In this document: positions 1 to 9,400 of the stretch, in pieces
Layout: each line of letters opens with the position of its first letter
Numbering within the stretch: the first letter of the stretch is position 1
Source of the DNA: Paenibacillus sp. J23TS9
GTDB taxonomy: Bacteria; Bacillota; Bacilli; Paenibacillales; Paenibacillaceae
NCBI RefSeq assembly: GCF_018403225.1
Contig: NZ_BOSG01000006.1
Span: 62,001 to 126,000, forward strand
Direction of reading: 5' to 3'
DNA: 64,000 nucleotides
Made by a program: the position numbers and the translations under genes
Notes under the pieces: model-generated
The model's database searches: none
Told to the model about the DNA's origin: nothing
The model's input: the letters and a program-made list of their open reading frames with translations, nothing else

Positions 1-422
1 TTATAGATCACGCCCTGACGATTAGATGCCTCAATCTCGTCAAAATCAAACCCTGCCTGCTCCGCCAACGAATCCAGCCCGGTAATTTGCTTGGCTTTAA
101 TAAAAGGAGATAACCGGTCCACATGGACAACGGCCACATCCGGCCCTTTTCCCAGCGAAAGCGCGGTGCTAAGCCTGGCATAATACTCATTGGACTCGAG
201 CCGTAGCTGCTTCACAAACACTTTGCTCTGCGAGGCGTTATAATCCCGGATGATCCGCTCCACAAAATCCCCCTCACCGCCGCCAAAGGGATTCCAAAAG
301 GACAGCTCCACAGACACCGGTTCTGCCGTGTTTATTTTCCTTTCATAAGAGTCATCCGCACACCCTGAAAACAGCAGCATGCACACCATCATGAACGGCA
401 TGAACGGGCCCTTGCTCTTCAT
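1..422 (-). CDS. Sugar ABC transporter substrate-binding lipoprotein, N-terminal part (cut by window edge)
   Basis: Begins with ATG at 422 behind a GGAGGAG site and runs in frame to the window edge, so about the first 140 residues are present. A hydrophobic signal segment ends in a lipobox-like LLFSGC with the lipidation Cys near residue 19. The mature start matches the binding protein encoded at 5834-7153 closely (shared FGGGEGDFV, VKQLRLESNEYYA, LSPF/ISPF-x-KAKQI stretches), so it is a paralogue inside the same cluster. Family knowledge: type 1 extracellular solute-binding proteins capture oligosaccharides at the cell surface for CUT1 transporters. It lies downstream of the regulator gene with its own cre-like site, so it may have its own promoter. 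The substrate is unknown. Confidence 0.85.
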   Translation of the reverse strand, partial: MKSKGPFMPFMMVCMLLFSGCADDSYERKINTAEPVSVELSFWNPFGGGEGDFVERIIRDYNASQSKVFVKQLRLESNEYYARLSTALSLGKGPDVAVVHVDRLSPFIKAKQITGLDSLAEQAGFDFDEIEASNRQGVIY

Positions 423-459
423 TTTGCTCCACTCCTCCAAACCTTCTGTCACCAACATT

Positions 460-473
460 CGTAAGCGTTTACA
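460..473 (-). promoter_or_regulatory. cre-like catabolite control site upstream of the partial binding-protein gene
   Basis: CGTAAGCGTTTACA matches the Bacillus CcpA consensus TGWAANCGNTNWCA at all but the first position. It lies 38-51 bp upstream of the binding-protein start at 422. Carbon catabolite control of that gene is an inference. Confidence 0.5.
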
Positions 474-495
474 GTCGTTTCCACCCAGAGCTCTA

Positions 496-2091
496 TTACC
501 GCTCCTCCCGCACGAGGTGACGATATTCCGACGGAGATACGCCCGTAATTTTCTTGAATACTTTTGAAAAATACTTTGGATCCTGTATACCGACCAAGCT
601 GCCGACATCCCCCGCTTTCAGATCCCCCGTAAGCAATGTTTTGGCTTTATCAATGCGGATCCGCGTAAGATATTCCAGGAAGCTTTCCCCCACTTCCTTT
701 TTGAACAAGTTCGCAAAGTAATTCTTGCTTAAATGGACCAGAGTGCTGATCGATTGCAGTGATATCTCCTGGTGGTAATACTGCTGGATATACTGGGTTG
801 CTTTGATAATACTATTGCGGTCGCTGTTGTACATTAGTATCAGATGCTGAACCAGGGCATCAAACGCCTGAATGAACCAGATGCGGTTCTGCTCCAGGGT
901 CTCCAGCCTGGATAGCTCATCGAAATACTGCTTCTTCAGCTCCAGCACCTGCTGGGCATCCGTGGATACATCCGGCCACAAGGTCGTTAGTATCATCAGC
1001 AGCTCGAGGGAAATGATCTGCACCAAGTCCACGTCCCGGCGGGCTGCGAGCTGTTTAAACAGCTCCTCGAGGTACTCCGTCAATTCTTTGGACTGAAAAG
1101 CATAAACCATGGACTGGATCTGATGACTGCTGATCCGCAGATGCTCCACCTTCGCTGCAGGCATATTCATATCATCGGTTCCATAGATGATGGCATGTCC
1201 GCATCCCAGGAACATTTTCTGCTTCTCTGCCTTGACTGCTTGGGCATAGGCCTCCTTAACGTCGGTCCATTCCCAGATGCGGCTGCTGATACCGATGGTT
1301 GCCAGCCTTCCGGACGGCTTGGATAGCTGCTGGATGAAGTCTTCCGCCCACTGTCTCAGCTTCTGCATATCTCCCTCAGGGGAAGGCCCCTCTTCACTCA
1401 CATAATCCAGAAACAGAACATTGATTTCCCCCTGCTTGTCGGGAAAGACTTCATAGCTTGAGCTGCCTTCGGCCCATACTTGTTCAAGTTTATGCCGGAT
1501 GAGGGACAACCTTTCCGTGAATCCCAGCTCGGAGTCATTAAGACTGATATGCATTAAGTAAGCACGATGAAGCTGTGCCATGCCAAGCTGCTCTGCCTTG
1601 TTTGAGCCTTCGGCTGCCCCCCGGATCGTTCCTTCAATCAAATCAACCAGAAACTTTTCTTTATGTGCCGGTTCAGGCTGAGAGGCTGGCGCCCCTTCAT
1701 TGGCGGCGTTTCCTCTGCCGGCACTCTCCTTCAGCTTCAGCAGCGCCTGCTCAAAGTCGCGGGGCATCATATCCGATTTGATCAAATATTCGGAAACGCC
1801 ATGTTTGATCGCTTCCTTGGCGTACTGAAAATCCTCCAGATTGCTCAGGATGATAATTTTAATATCAGGAGAGATCCGCCGCACTTCGGCAATGAGCTCA
1901 ATGCCATCCATAACGGGCATTTTAATATCGGTTATAAGAATATCCGGTAGTCCGGCCTTCATCAGCTCAAGCGCCTCCTTGCCGTTGGCAGCCTCACCCG
2001 TCAGCTGAAGCCCGATCTTCTCCCATTCAATCATCGAGCGAATTCCGTATCTAACAATAAATTCATCTTCTACAATCATGACTTGATGCAT
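496..2091 (-). CDS. YesN-type response regulator with AraC-type DNA-binding domain
   Basis: 531 residues. The receiver domain (1-120) has the acidic VEDE pocket and phosphoacceptor Asp in DILITDIKMPVMDG near residue 55. The middle is a variable linker of the kind seen in YesN proteins. The C-terminal 100 residues form two AraC helix-turn-helices (HLSKNYFANLFKKEVG and KYFSKVFKKITGVSPSEYR). ATG at 2091 follows GGGGGATC. It starts 15 bp after the sensor kinase stop, so the two are co-transcribed and very likely partners. By family role it should activate the neighbouring sugar transporter operon when its kinase senses the sugar; the ligand is not known. Confidence 0.93.
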   Translation of the reverse strand: MHQVMIVEDEFIVRYGIRSMIEWEKIGLQLTGEAANGKEALELMKAGLPDILITDIKMPVMDGIELIAEVRRISPDIKIIILSNLEDFQYAKEAIKHGVSEYLIKSDMMPRDFEQALLKLKESAGRGNAANEGAPASQPEPAHKEKFLVDLIEGTIRGAAEGSNKAEQLGMAQLHRAYLMHISLNDSELGFTERLSLIRHKLEQVWAEGSSSYEVFPDKQGEINVLFLDYVSEEGPSPEGDMQKLRQWAEDFIQQLSKPSGRLATIGISSRIWEWTDVKEAYAQAVKAEKQKMFLGCGHAIIYGTDDMNMPAAKVEHLRISSHQIQSMVYAFQSKELTEYLEELFKQLAARRDVDLVQIISLELLMILTTLWPDVSTDAQQVLELKKQYFDELSRLETLEQNRIWFIQAFDALVQHLILMYNSDRNSIIKATQYIQQYYHQEISLQSISTLVHLSKNYFANLFKKEVGESFLEYLTRIRIDKAKTLLTGDLKAGDVGSLVGIQDPKYFSKVFKKITGVSPSEYRHLVREER

Positions 2092-2106
2092 GCGTATGAT
2101 CCCCCT

Positions 2107-3951
2107 CTATGTCATCATAGGAATCCTGATTCGGATCGTGGTCCCGGTGCCGGGTTCACTTTGAATCTCAAGTCCGTACATTTTGCCGCAGATTAATTTA
2201 ATGCGTTCATCCACGTTGGCCAAGCCGATTCCGCCTGACTTTTCTCCGTCTGCCGTTTGCTCGGTCAGTAAGCTGCGAGCAAAACCAGGGTCCATGCCTT
2301 TTCCATTGTCAGATATTTCAAAGCGTATGCCTTCACCCGGTACTTTGAAGCAGCGGATGCGGATCTCCCCTCCGGTCTCCAGCTCACCGAACGCATGCAT
2401 AATCGCATTCTCGACGACTGGCTGCAAAATGAGCTTGGGTGTCCGCAGCAGCCTGACTTCATCGTCCATGTCGACCTCGGTTTCAATATTGAAGTTAAAC
2501 CGGAATTTCTGGATGCCCAAATAACATTTGACATGCTCCATTTCTTCTTCAACCGTTACGGTCTCTTCACCCTTGCCGAGACTGATGCGCAGCAGCCGCG
2601 AGAGGAGACTTACCATTTCCGCCGCATTGTTGGCCTTCTGGATCAGGGCCGTCCATTTAATAATATCAAGCGTGTTGTATAGAAAATGCGGATTGATCTG
2701 CGCCTGCAGCGCCTTCAGCTCTGCAACCCTCTTCTGGTTCTGCTCCACGTACACTGCATTCAGCAGCTCATCAATACGCGTCACCATAAAGTTGAAGTTG
2801 TTGCCTAATATATCAAACTCGTCATGACGGTGTTTCGCCTTATAACGGACCGTTAATTCACCAGACATGACCTGTCTCATCAGGCGGATCATTTTCAGGA
2901 TCGGATTCGTTATAGAGTTCGCCAGCACCATCGCCGTAATAATCGAGAAAACAATACAGATCAGCGCAATAATCAAAATGATCTGCAGCAACCGATTCGA
3001 ATCCTGGTAAAGCGCGGATTTGGAGATCACATTGACGACCATCCAATCGTTCGAATGCAGTCTTTTTACATTGACGATGAGATTATTGCCTTGATATGAG
3101 AGCGGAAACCGCTGTTCTCCACCATCCGAATGAAGAATACGGTCGTAGCCGTCTGTGCCGAGCACCTCGGTCACGCTTTGACCAATCAGTTTGTTATCCG
3201 CATAGGACACGAGTCGTCCCTGTCCATCGACAATGAAGCTTTGCAGATCCCTGTTATTGCTGACAGCCTTGGAGACCAGCTCCTTAAGAACTTCTTCCCG
3301 GATATCCAATACGGCAATAATGCCAAGCGGACTATCATCTGATGTTTTGTACAGCTGTTTGGCGAGTGAAAAGACATGCGCGCTCTGGGAGTTCAGGCTA
3401 TCCACATACGTGCCATAGCGTGTCGGGTACCAGCGGAAGTTGCTCCCGTCCTCCAGCGGCTTCAGAAAAGGCCCGACTTCGACAGGCGTCCGCTTGCTCC
3501 AGCGGTAGATGCCCTTGATATAGTGCTTTTGGGATACAAAAGAAATGGACTGCACGTCCTGATTAATCGCCACGATCGTTGACAGCTTCGTCGTCAGTGA
3601 CAGGCTATCCACATCGTAACGGGCGGGATCGGATTGATCAAGTACCCGCAGCATATTCACAATCTCATTGTTGTTCAGCACCTGCATCATCATGTCCTTG
3701 TATATACCGAGGCGCGTATCCAAATTATCTGCCGTTTGACTCAGCAGATGCTCCGAGTATTCTGTGACTTTGTCGTTAATCGTAGATTTGGAGATGGAAA
3801 ATGAAATAATCCCCATGACGACCAGCGGTGTCAAGGAGAACAGAAATAAAAGCAGCATCCATTTATAACGTATGCTGCTCTTCCATATATTCACCCAGGA
3901 TCGCAAACGGACCCAGGCTGTTCTAAAGCTTTTTCCTGGTTGGTGGGTCAT
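2107..3951 (-). CDS. YesM-type sensor histidine kinase
   Basis: 614 residues. One membrane helix near 30-52, an extracellular sensing region of about 260 residues (dCache-like), a second helix near 320-343, a HAMP linker, then the His_kinase domain with the signature QINPHFLYNTLD (phosphoacceptor His near 420) and a C-terminal HATPase (NAIMHAF N-box, ISDNGKGMD and GGIGLANVDERI G-boxes). This layout is typical of LytS/YesM-like kinases that control carbohydrate ABC operons. It follows the MalG-type permease by 41 bp and precedes the response regulator by 15 bp in one transcription unit. Confidence 0.93.
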   Translation of the reverse strand: MTHQPGKSFRTAWVRLRSWVNIWKSSIRYKWMLLLFLFSLTPLVVMGIISFSISKSTINDKVTEYSEHLLSQTADNLDTRLGIYKDMMMQVLNNNEIVNMLRVLDQSDPARYDVDSLSLTTKLSTIVAINQDVQSISFVSQKHYIKGIYRWSKRTPVEVGPFLKPLEDGSNFRWYPTRYGTYVDSLNSQSAHVFSLAKQLYKTSDDSPLGIIAVLDIREEVLKELVSKAVSNNRDLQSFIVDGQGRLVSYADNKLIGQSVTEVLGTDGYDRILHSDGGEQRFPLSYQGNNLIVNVKRLHSNDWMVVNVISKSALYQDSNRLLQIILIIALICIVFSIITAMVLANSITNPILKMIRLMRQVMSGELTVRYKAKHRHDEFDILGNNFNFMVTRIDELLNAVYVEQNQKRVAELKALQAQINPHFLYNTLDIIKWTALIQKANNAAEMVSLLSRLLRISLGKGEETVTVEEEMEHVKCYLGIQKFRFNFNIETEVDMDDEVRLLRTPKLILQPVVENAIMHAFGELETGGEIRIRCFKVPGEGIRFEISDNGKGMDPGFARSLLTEQTADGEKSGGIGLANVDERIKLICGKMYGLEIQSEPGTGTTIRIRIPMMT

Positions 3952-3992
3952 TCCTGTAACCCCTTCTTTAGATGAAATCTGCCTGTTTTGGC

Positions 3993-4805
3993 TTACCCCT
4001 TCACGCCTGACATCGATACCCCCTGCACAATATGGCGCTGAAGCAGGATAAAGACCACGATGGTCGGAATGGCCGCAATGGCGCTGGCGGTCATAATCAG
4101 GTTTAAGGACATTGTATTATTCGACAAAAAGGTAGGCAGCCCTGCCGACAATATCATATTTTCCTCAGAAGTAATGGACAGATACGGCCATAGGAAATTG
4201 TTCCAGGATATGATGAAGAAGAAAATGCCTACAGACACCATGGCCGAACGCGTCAACGGCAGGCAGATACTCCACCACAGACGGAAATTACGGCTGCCGT
4301 CAATCTGCGCAGCTTCGATATAATCCTTGGGCACCCCATCCATAAATTGCTTCAGGAGCAGAATTCCGAGCGGGTTCGTAAGCCCCGGCAAAATAATAGC
4401 CCAGATGTTGTCGATCAGCTTCAAATGCAGCGCTGTTTCGTAGAGCGGGATCAAAATCGCTTCCGTTGGAATGAGAAGACCGGAAACAATGATGACATAG
4501 AAAATCCCCCGGGTTCTGAAAGGCAGCTTGGAGAAGGCGAATGCTGCAAGCGAACTGAACAAAATGGAGATGACGGTCGTCAGGATCCCGATGACCAAGC
4601 TGTTCCAGGTCCAGCGAAGAATCTGCGAATCCCGGATCACCTTGACGTAATTATCCAAATTGAGATCGGACCAGTTTACCCAATCTGCAAGCGTATAGAC
4701 ATTCACGCCGTCAGGCTTCAGAGAGACCAGAAGCATCCAGATCAATGGAAATACAAACAAAATGGCTAGGACGATGGCTAGGATATTTAAGGCGGTCTTA
4801 TTCAT
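3993..4805 (-). CDS. Carbohydrate ABC transporter permease, MalG-type
   Basis: 270 residues with six predicted membrane helices and the EAA loop EAAQIDGSRNFRLWWSICLP that docks the cytoplasmic ATPase. The short N-terminus and the late EAA loop place it in the MalG/CUT1 inner-membrane subunit group. ATG at 4805 follows GGAGAGAAGAAC. It starts 12 bp after the MalF-type subunit ends. No ATPase gene is in the operon; in Bacilli such systems normally share a general MsmX-like ATPase encoded elsewhere, which is an inference here. Confidence 0.93.
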   Translation of the reverse strand: MNKTALNILAIVLAILFVFPLIWMLLVSLKPDGVNVYTLADWVNWSDLNLDNYVKVIRDSQILRWTWNSLVIGILTTVISILFSSLAAFAFSKLPFRTRGIFYVIIVSGLLIPTEAILIPLYETALHLKLIDNIWAIILPGLTNPLGILLLKQFMDGVPKDYIEAAQIDGSRNFRLWWSICLPLTRSAMVSVGIFFFIISWNNFLWPYLSITSEENMILSAGLPTFLSNNTMSLNLIMTASAIAAIPTIVVFILLQRHIVQGVSMSGVKG

Positions 4806-4817
4806 GTTCTTCTCTCC

Positions 4818-5741
4818 TTATCCGTCTTTCCGGTCGGTAAATTTGAATTGAATGACGGCAATAAGCAGCATAATGAGGCAGAAAATGATCGACTGTGCGG
4901 AGGCAAGACCAAACATATCCTTTTTGAATCCGGTCACGTAAATATACCTGATCATCGTATTCGTGGAATCTCCCGGTCCGCCTCCCGTCATAATCTGTAC
5001 CTGGCCGAACAGTTTCAGGCAGCTGATGATCTGATAAAAGATTTGGATTTTCATCACACTGGACAGTCCCGGCAACGTGATGTGCAGGAATCGTTTCCAG
5101 GCATTCGCGCCGTCAATCTTAGCCGCTTCGTACTGATCGGTGGGAATCTCCTGCAGCCCTGCAAGGAAAAGGACCATGACGAAACCGACGGTCCACCAGT
5201 CTGTTGCTATCGTAATGGCCCACCAGACGAATCTATGGTCTGTCAGCCAGTTGATGTCTGAAGGAAGTCCCAACAGATGCAGGAATGCATTCACCGGGCC
5301 GTTCTTGGTGTCGAAAAGACGCAGCCAAATAAAGCTGATGACCGACACGGACAACACGTATGGCAGGAAAAACACTGAACGGATCAATGTCCGAAACCAA
5401 AGTTTCTGGTTGATAATCAGTGCTAATATCAGCCCCAGAATAATGACGGTTGGGGCGCATAGCAGTACAAAATAAAAGGAGTGCCACATATACTGATAAA
5501 AATCAGAATTCGTTATTATTTTTTTATAGTTGGCAAACGCAACATACTTCTCCATACCTTGAATGCTCCAGACATGCAGGCTCATCCACGCGCCGCGCAG
5601 CACAGGCCACAAATAGAACACCGCAAACGGCACCAGGAACGGGATCAGGTACAGGATAGCTTTAAGTTCGGTACGTATGCGCAAAGGTTCCCTCTTACGC
5701 AGAGCCATGGATCCTTTGCCTTCGTTCAATTTTGTCTCCAT
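4818..5741 (-). CDS. Carbohydrate ABC transporter permease, MalF-type
   Basis: 307 residues, six predicted helices after a basic N-terminus, and the EAA loop YEAAKIDGANAWKRFLHITLP. Pairs with the MalG-type subunit immediately downstream to form the membrane channel, fed by the lipoprotein encoded upstream. ATG at 5741 has GGAGATATGGAGA in front; a shorter start at Met12 is possible but less supported. A 92-bp gap separates it from the binding protein gene; no clear terminator is visible there. Confidence 0.92.
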   Translation of the reverse strand: METKLNEGKGSMALRKREPLRIRTELKAILYLIPFLVPFAVFYLWPVLRGAWMSLHVWSIQGMEKYVAFANYKKIITNSDFYQYMWHSFYFVLLCAPTVIILGLILALIINQKLWFRTLIRSVFFLPYVLSVSVISFIWLRLFDTKNGPVNAFLHLLGLPSDINWLTDHRFVWWAITIATDWWTVGFVMVLFLAGLQEIPTDQYEAAKIDGANAWKRFLHITLPGLSSVMKIQIFYQIISCLKLFGQVQIMTGGGPGDSTNTMIRYIYVTGFKKDMFGLASAQSIIFCLIMLLIAVIQFKFTDRKDG

Positions 5742-5833
5742 TCTCCATATCTCCTCAGCTGAAGCTTCTGTTGTTAAGAAGGAGAAGAAGCTCCCCTGCC
5801 GCCTGTGCTGGAATGCTTCCTCTCCACTTTCAA

Positions 5834-7153
5834 TTAGTTATCCAGAACTTCGTTGATCTGTTTCTCCATATTTGCGAGTCCGTCTTTCGGTGATTCATTG
5901 CCGAAAATAATGTTTTGCAAAGATTCCGAGATCGTCGTAATGATGGTGGTGTATTTATCGGTTGGAGGTGCGAATTTCACGGTTTTTTGCGCTTCGATAA
6001 ATTCGCTGCGGTATGGAAGACTCTTATATTCTTCGCTTGCCGTCACGTTGCTGTTCGCCGGCACATGGCCTGCTTGCCCCCAGGTCTTGCCGCCGATTTC
6101 AGAGAAATACTTCATGAATTTGGCTGCGGCTTCCTGCTTCTCAGCCGACACATACGAAGGGATAACCAGGGTATGCGAGCTCGCCCAGTGCGTCTGGCTT
6201 CCAAAGATCGGAGGCAGCGGCATTGCGCCAATGTTCAAGGACTTGTCGCCCAGCAGCAGCCCGGCTTCCCATACGCCACCGAACCAGAATGCGGCTTTGC
6301 CGTTATGGAACGTGTCCCAAGGTGCTTTATCATTGAGATCGGCGTATTTGTTTTTGTAGAGATCCATGTAGAAATTCAGCACATTCAGTGCTTTATCGTT
6401 ATTGATCGCAGCCTTCGTCATATCCGTGTTCAGGATGTCTCCGCCTGCTTCATAATACATATTCAAGAACGGCTCCTGGAAATAAGGGGTGTTCACGGCA
6501 AGCGCCTGCACATCCGGTACCTTGGTATGGATATCGCTTAACGTCTTCTCGAATCCTTCCGGTGTCATGTCGCCGAGCTTCGGTGTGCCGTCCTCATTCA
6601 GCAAATCTGCTTTTTTCAAAATATCCTTGTTATAGTAGAACATATGAAAGTGCGTATCCAGCGGCACAGCGTAAGGCTTGCCATCATAACTCACGCTCTT
6701 GATGTTGGATTCGGTAATCTCCTTGAGATCAAAGCCAACCTTGGTTGCCAGTTCATCCACAGGCAAAATTTGCTTTGCCTTCACGAATGGGGATATCCGG
6801 TCCACGTGAGCTACGGCAACATCAGGACCCTTGGATGAAGACAGCGCCGTGCTGAGCTTGGCGTAATATTCATTGGATTCCAGGCGCAGCTGCTTCACAG
6901 TGACTTCCTTTTGAGAGTCATTAAAGCCCTTGATGATCTGATCGACGAAATCGCCTTCCCCGCCCCCGAACATGTTCCAGAACGTGATTTCAACCGGACT
7001 GCCGCCCGCGCTCTCCGTCTTTGGCGCATCCGTGGTTGTTGTGCTGGAAGAACTGCTATCCTTCGTTTGTGAAGAGCATCCCGACAAAACCAGGGCAAGC
7101 GTTAATCCAGCCGTGAGGATTCCCGTCCATTTCTTTTTCTTATTCATCTTCAT
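5834..7153 (-). CDS. Sugar ABC transporter substrate-binding lipoprotein
   Basis: First gene of the uptake operon. The frame is open from 7249, but the ATG at 7153 follows GAGAAGGTGGG and begins the KMNKKKKW signal peptide, so this start (439 residues) is preferred. The lipobox LVLSGC puts the lipidated Cys near residue 26, followed by a Ser/Thr-rich tether. The body has the solute-binding protein family 1 pattern (EITFWNMFGGGEGD, KAAFWFGGVWEAG, TYVSAEKQEAAAKFMKYFS-like region). It delivers a sugar to the two permeases downstream. Its paralogue at 1-422 is alike over its visible 140 residues, suggesting duplication and division of substrates. Confidence 0.93.
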   Translation of the reverse strand: MKMNKKKKWTGILTAGLTLALVLSGCSSQTKDSSSSSTTTTDAPKTESAGGSPVEITFWNMFGGGEGDFVDQIIKGFNDSQKEVTVKQLRLESNEYYAKLSTALSSSKGPDVAVAHVDRISPFVKAKQILPVDELATKVGFDLKEITESNIKSVSYDGKPYAVPLDTHFHMFYYNKDILKKADLLNEDGTPKLGDMTPEGFEKTLSDIHTKVPDVQALAVNTPYFQEPFLNMYYEAGGDILNTDMTKAAINNDKALNVLNFYMDLYKNKYADLNDKAPWDTFHNGKAAFWFGGVWEAGLLLGDKSLNIGAMPLPPIFGSQTHWASSHTLVIPSYVSAEKQEAAAKFMKYFSEIGGKTWGQAGHVPANSNVTASEEYKSLPYRSEFIEAQKTVKFAPPTDKYTTIITTISESLQNIIFGNESPKDGLANMEKQINEVLDN

Positions 7154-7209
7154 ATCAGACCCACCTTCTCGTTCAATAATGTTGGTTTTAGAAAGCCCTT
7201 TCACCTCAA

Positions 7210-7223
7210 TGTAAGTGCTTTCT
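7210..7223 (-). promoter_or_regulatory. cre-like motif upstream of the sugar-uptake operon
   Basis: TGTAAGTGCTTTCT is a near match to the CcpA consensus, 57 bp upstream of the binding-protein start. A very similar sequence stands before the sialidase-fold gene (9198-9211). Either a weak cre site or a local operator shared by the two units. Confidence 0.4.
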
Positions 7224-7375
7224 TCAACACTTACTTTACATGGATTCATCCAGGGTAAGAACCGACAAAAAGCCGATCCTTAGGGAACAAAAGACAGATG
7301 TTACAACGTCTCCGCTCCGGAAAAGGTAGACGATCTTACGATTGGTGGTGAAACGTAAGCAGGGCATTATGACAT

Positions 7376-7401
7376 GAAAAGGAGCCCTCTTCAGGGCTCC
7401 T
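7376..7401 (-). terminator. Rho-independent terminator of the sialidase-fold gene
   Basis: Perfect 9-bp arms AGGAGCCCT/AGGGCTCCT with a 4-nt loop, then a short T run on the minus strand, just after the stop at 7413. Confidence 0.85.
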
Positions 7402-7412
7402 CCGACAGCAGA

Positions 7413-9056
7413 CTAATTCAGTTTAATATTATCGAAGCTGACGCTGTTGTTGAAGCCGCCGCGGACACCAATCGTGCCCCCGGTAAATACAGCATCGTTG
7501 TAGCTGATTTTTGGCGTGTTCATATCACCAACGTACACCTTGATATTTCCGCTGTTCACAACGATTTTCAAATGGTACCACGTCCCTGTCGCAATCGCCG
7601 TGTTAACCGACTGCAGCTGTGTCCAGCCATTGTTAAAGCGTCCCAGCCAGACGGTTCCCGTGGAATCGATCCCGGCCCCGTAACCCTTTTGCAGGTCTGC
7701 TCCGGCAGAAGGATTCATTACATTGAAGATCAGGCTGCCTTGTCCGGCGTTGTTCAGCTTTACGTCACCTTCAAGCGTATAATTCATCTTGGAAGGATAA
7801 GGCGTCAGCACCGATTTATCCGCATTCACGGAATTTACATTATACGTTCCTCCGCTGACCGTCCAAGCTCCGCCATAGTGAACCCATCCGCTGTCATTTG
7901 CTGCGAAATCGTTCGTGTAGGCGCTGCTCAGCTGCCCGAATCTGACCTGTACCTTATGTCCGCCAACGCTCCGCTCCACGGAGTTCAGCATTGCGATTTC
8001 ATTCGGTCCGGTCTGATACAGCGCGCTCCACCATGCATTGCCAAAGGCGGGAATATCGTTGTCATACCACGTATTTCCAAAATCATTGCTGAGGGAGAGC
8101 ACGTTGGAATTCGAGCTTAGCACGAGCCGGCCATCACTAAGGGACAGGAGGTAAGGTCCTCCATGCTGATCGGTGTTTACTTTGGTGCCGATCCCGCTGG
8201 CCCAGGTCTTCCCATCCGTGCTTTTCTTGGTGAAAATGTTGCAGTTCTGCGTACCGCAAACCTCGAAGGTCACAATATACTGCCCATTCGTCATCTTTGT
8301 CCATACCGGCATTCCCGGACGTGAGCCCGCATTTACCGGGTCCCAGGCAACGTAAATTTCATTCCCCCAGCTGCTGCCGCCATTCGTGGAAATCTTCTCG
8401 GAGATCAGCTGGCTGTAGGATGGATTTCCGGTTACATGCTTCTCATTCGCATACATCAGCGCTACAGAGCCGTCATCAAGCAGCTGCATATGTGGCTCAT
8501 ATACACCCTTATCCGGGTTTCCAAGCGCGCCGGGTGCGCCGGTATTCTCATCCACTGTGCTCAGGTAATTCCAGCTTGAGCCTCCGTTCACACTCTTGTA
8601 CACTTTGATCTGATACGATTCCTGCCAACGGACAGAACGCATCGCCAGCAAAATATCGCCGTTTGGCAGCTGCAGCAGCTGTCCATTGTCCAAATCGCGG
8701 CCATCCTCCCAGAGCGTTGCGCTCAGCGACCAAGTGCGGCAGTTGTCCGTGCTGCGGAATACCTGCAGGCGTGTTCCGCCCCAGGAAACCTTCGTATAGC
8801 CATTGTTATCATAAATGGCGGCAACCGCCAGCCAGTCACCATTCGCCAACTTGACCATCCGCGCATATTCAGCACCGAACGTACCGGGTCTGATTCCCCT
8901 TGCATCCGCTCCGGCATCGGTAAACGTGTTAATATCCGTGATCGTGGATGTGGTCCCCCACACAATCGGTCCATTCGCAGCAAAAGCCGGAACGGCGGCA
9001 ATCATCATGATAAGGCACAAAAAGCCCGCAAACGACGTGAATAATTTTTTGATCAA
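7413..9056 (-). CDS. Secreted sialidase-fold (BNR/Asp-box) glycosidase with C-terminal concanavalin-like domain
   Basis: 547 residues starting with TTG at 9056 behind GGGAGGGG. A signal peptide ends at about VPAFA-A (residue 27). Residues 30-370 form a beta-propeller with several Asp boxes (STDNCRTW, SVNGGSSW, STNGGSSW, STDGKTW, SNDFGNTW). Residues 380-547 form a jelly-roll/concanavalin-like domain like those of the 3-keto-disaccharide hydrolase type. The fold is shared by GH33 sialidases and GH93 exo-arabinanases, so the bond cut cannot be fixed from sequence alone. It is a single-gene unit between the sugar-uptake operon and the GH2 gene, suggesting that all act on one extracellular glycan. 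Confidence 0.85.
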   Translation of the reverse strand: MIKKLFTSFAGFLCLIMMIAAVPAFAANGPIVWGTTSTITDINTFTDAGADARGIRPGTFGAEYARMVKLANGDWLAVAAIYDNNGYTKVSWGGTRLQVFRSTDNCRTWSLSATLWEDGRDLDNGQLLQLPNGDILLAMRSVRWQESYQIKVYKSVNGGSSWNYLSTVDENTGAPGALGNPDKGVYEPHMQLLDDGSVALMYANEKHVTGNPSYSQLISEKISTNGGSSWGNEIYVAWDPVNAGSRPGMPVWTKMTNGQYIVTFEVCGTQNCNIFTKKSTDGKTWASGIGTKVNTDQHGGPYLLSLSDGRLVLSSNSNVLSLSNDFGNTWYDNDIPAFGNAWWSALYQTGPNEIAMLNSVERSVGGHKVQVRFGQLSSAYTNDFAANDSGWVHYGGAWTVSGGTYNVNSVNADKSVLTPYPSKMNYTLEGDVKLNNAGQGSLIFNVMNPSAGADLQKGYGAGIDSTGTVWLGRFNNGWTQLQSVNTAIATGTWYHLKIVVNSGNIKVYVGDMNTPKISYNDAVFTGGTIGVRGGFNNSVSFDNIKLN

Positions 9057-9197
9057 AATAATTCCCCTCCCGGTTCGATTCGATTTTCATCCTGCACTAA
9101 CCGTGTACCATGCACGCTGCCGACATATTTCACCTCCTGCCTCGCGGCTTCAGCATTGATCGTTTATTATGGAAAGCCTTAAGATGTACAGATACAA

Positions 9198-9211
9198 TGT
9201 AAGGGCTTTCT
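9198..9211 (-). promoter_or_regulatory. cre-like motif in the 290-bp leader of the sialidase-fold gene
   Basis: TGTAAGGGCTTTCT shares 13 of 14 bases with the motif at 7210-7223 and lies about 145 bp upstream of the start. Nothing else was recognised in 9057-9344 apart from the ribosome site. Confidence 0.35.
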
Positions 9212-9344
9212 TGGGACAAGTGTAATATGCATCGTTGGGTCATGAAACCGAAAATCGGCATGCTTTTAGGGAACAATGTTACGATTTTTTCGCTGCAGAA
9301 AGCTATCGGCCCCCCCATGCGGATTTGATTACGGTATGATCCCG

Positions 9345-9379
9345 AAAAAAAAGCCTGATCCGGTATGCCGGACACAGGC
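9345..9379 (-). terminator. Rho-independent terminator of the GH2 gene
   Basis: Minus strand reads GCCTGTGTCCGG-CAT-ACCGGATCAGGC followed by eight T, 22 bp past the GH2 stop. Confidence 0.88.
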
Positions 9380-9400
9380 TCATTATATTGAATAACTCCA

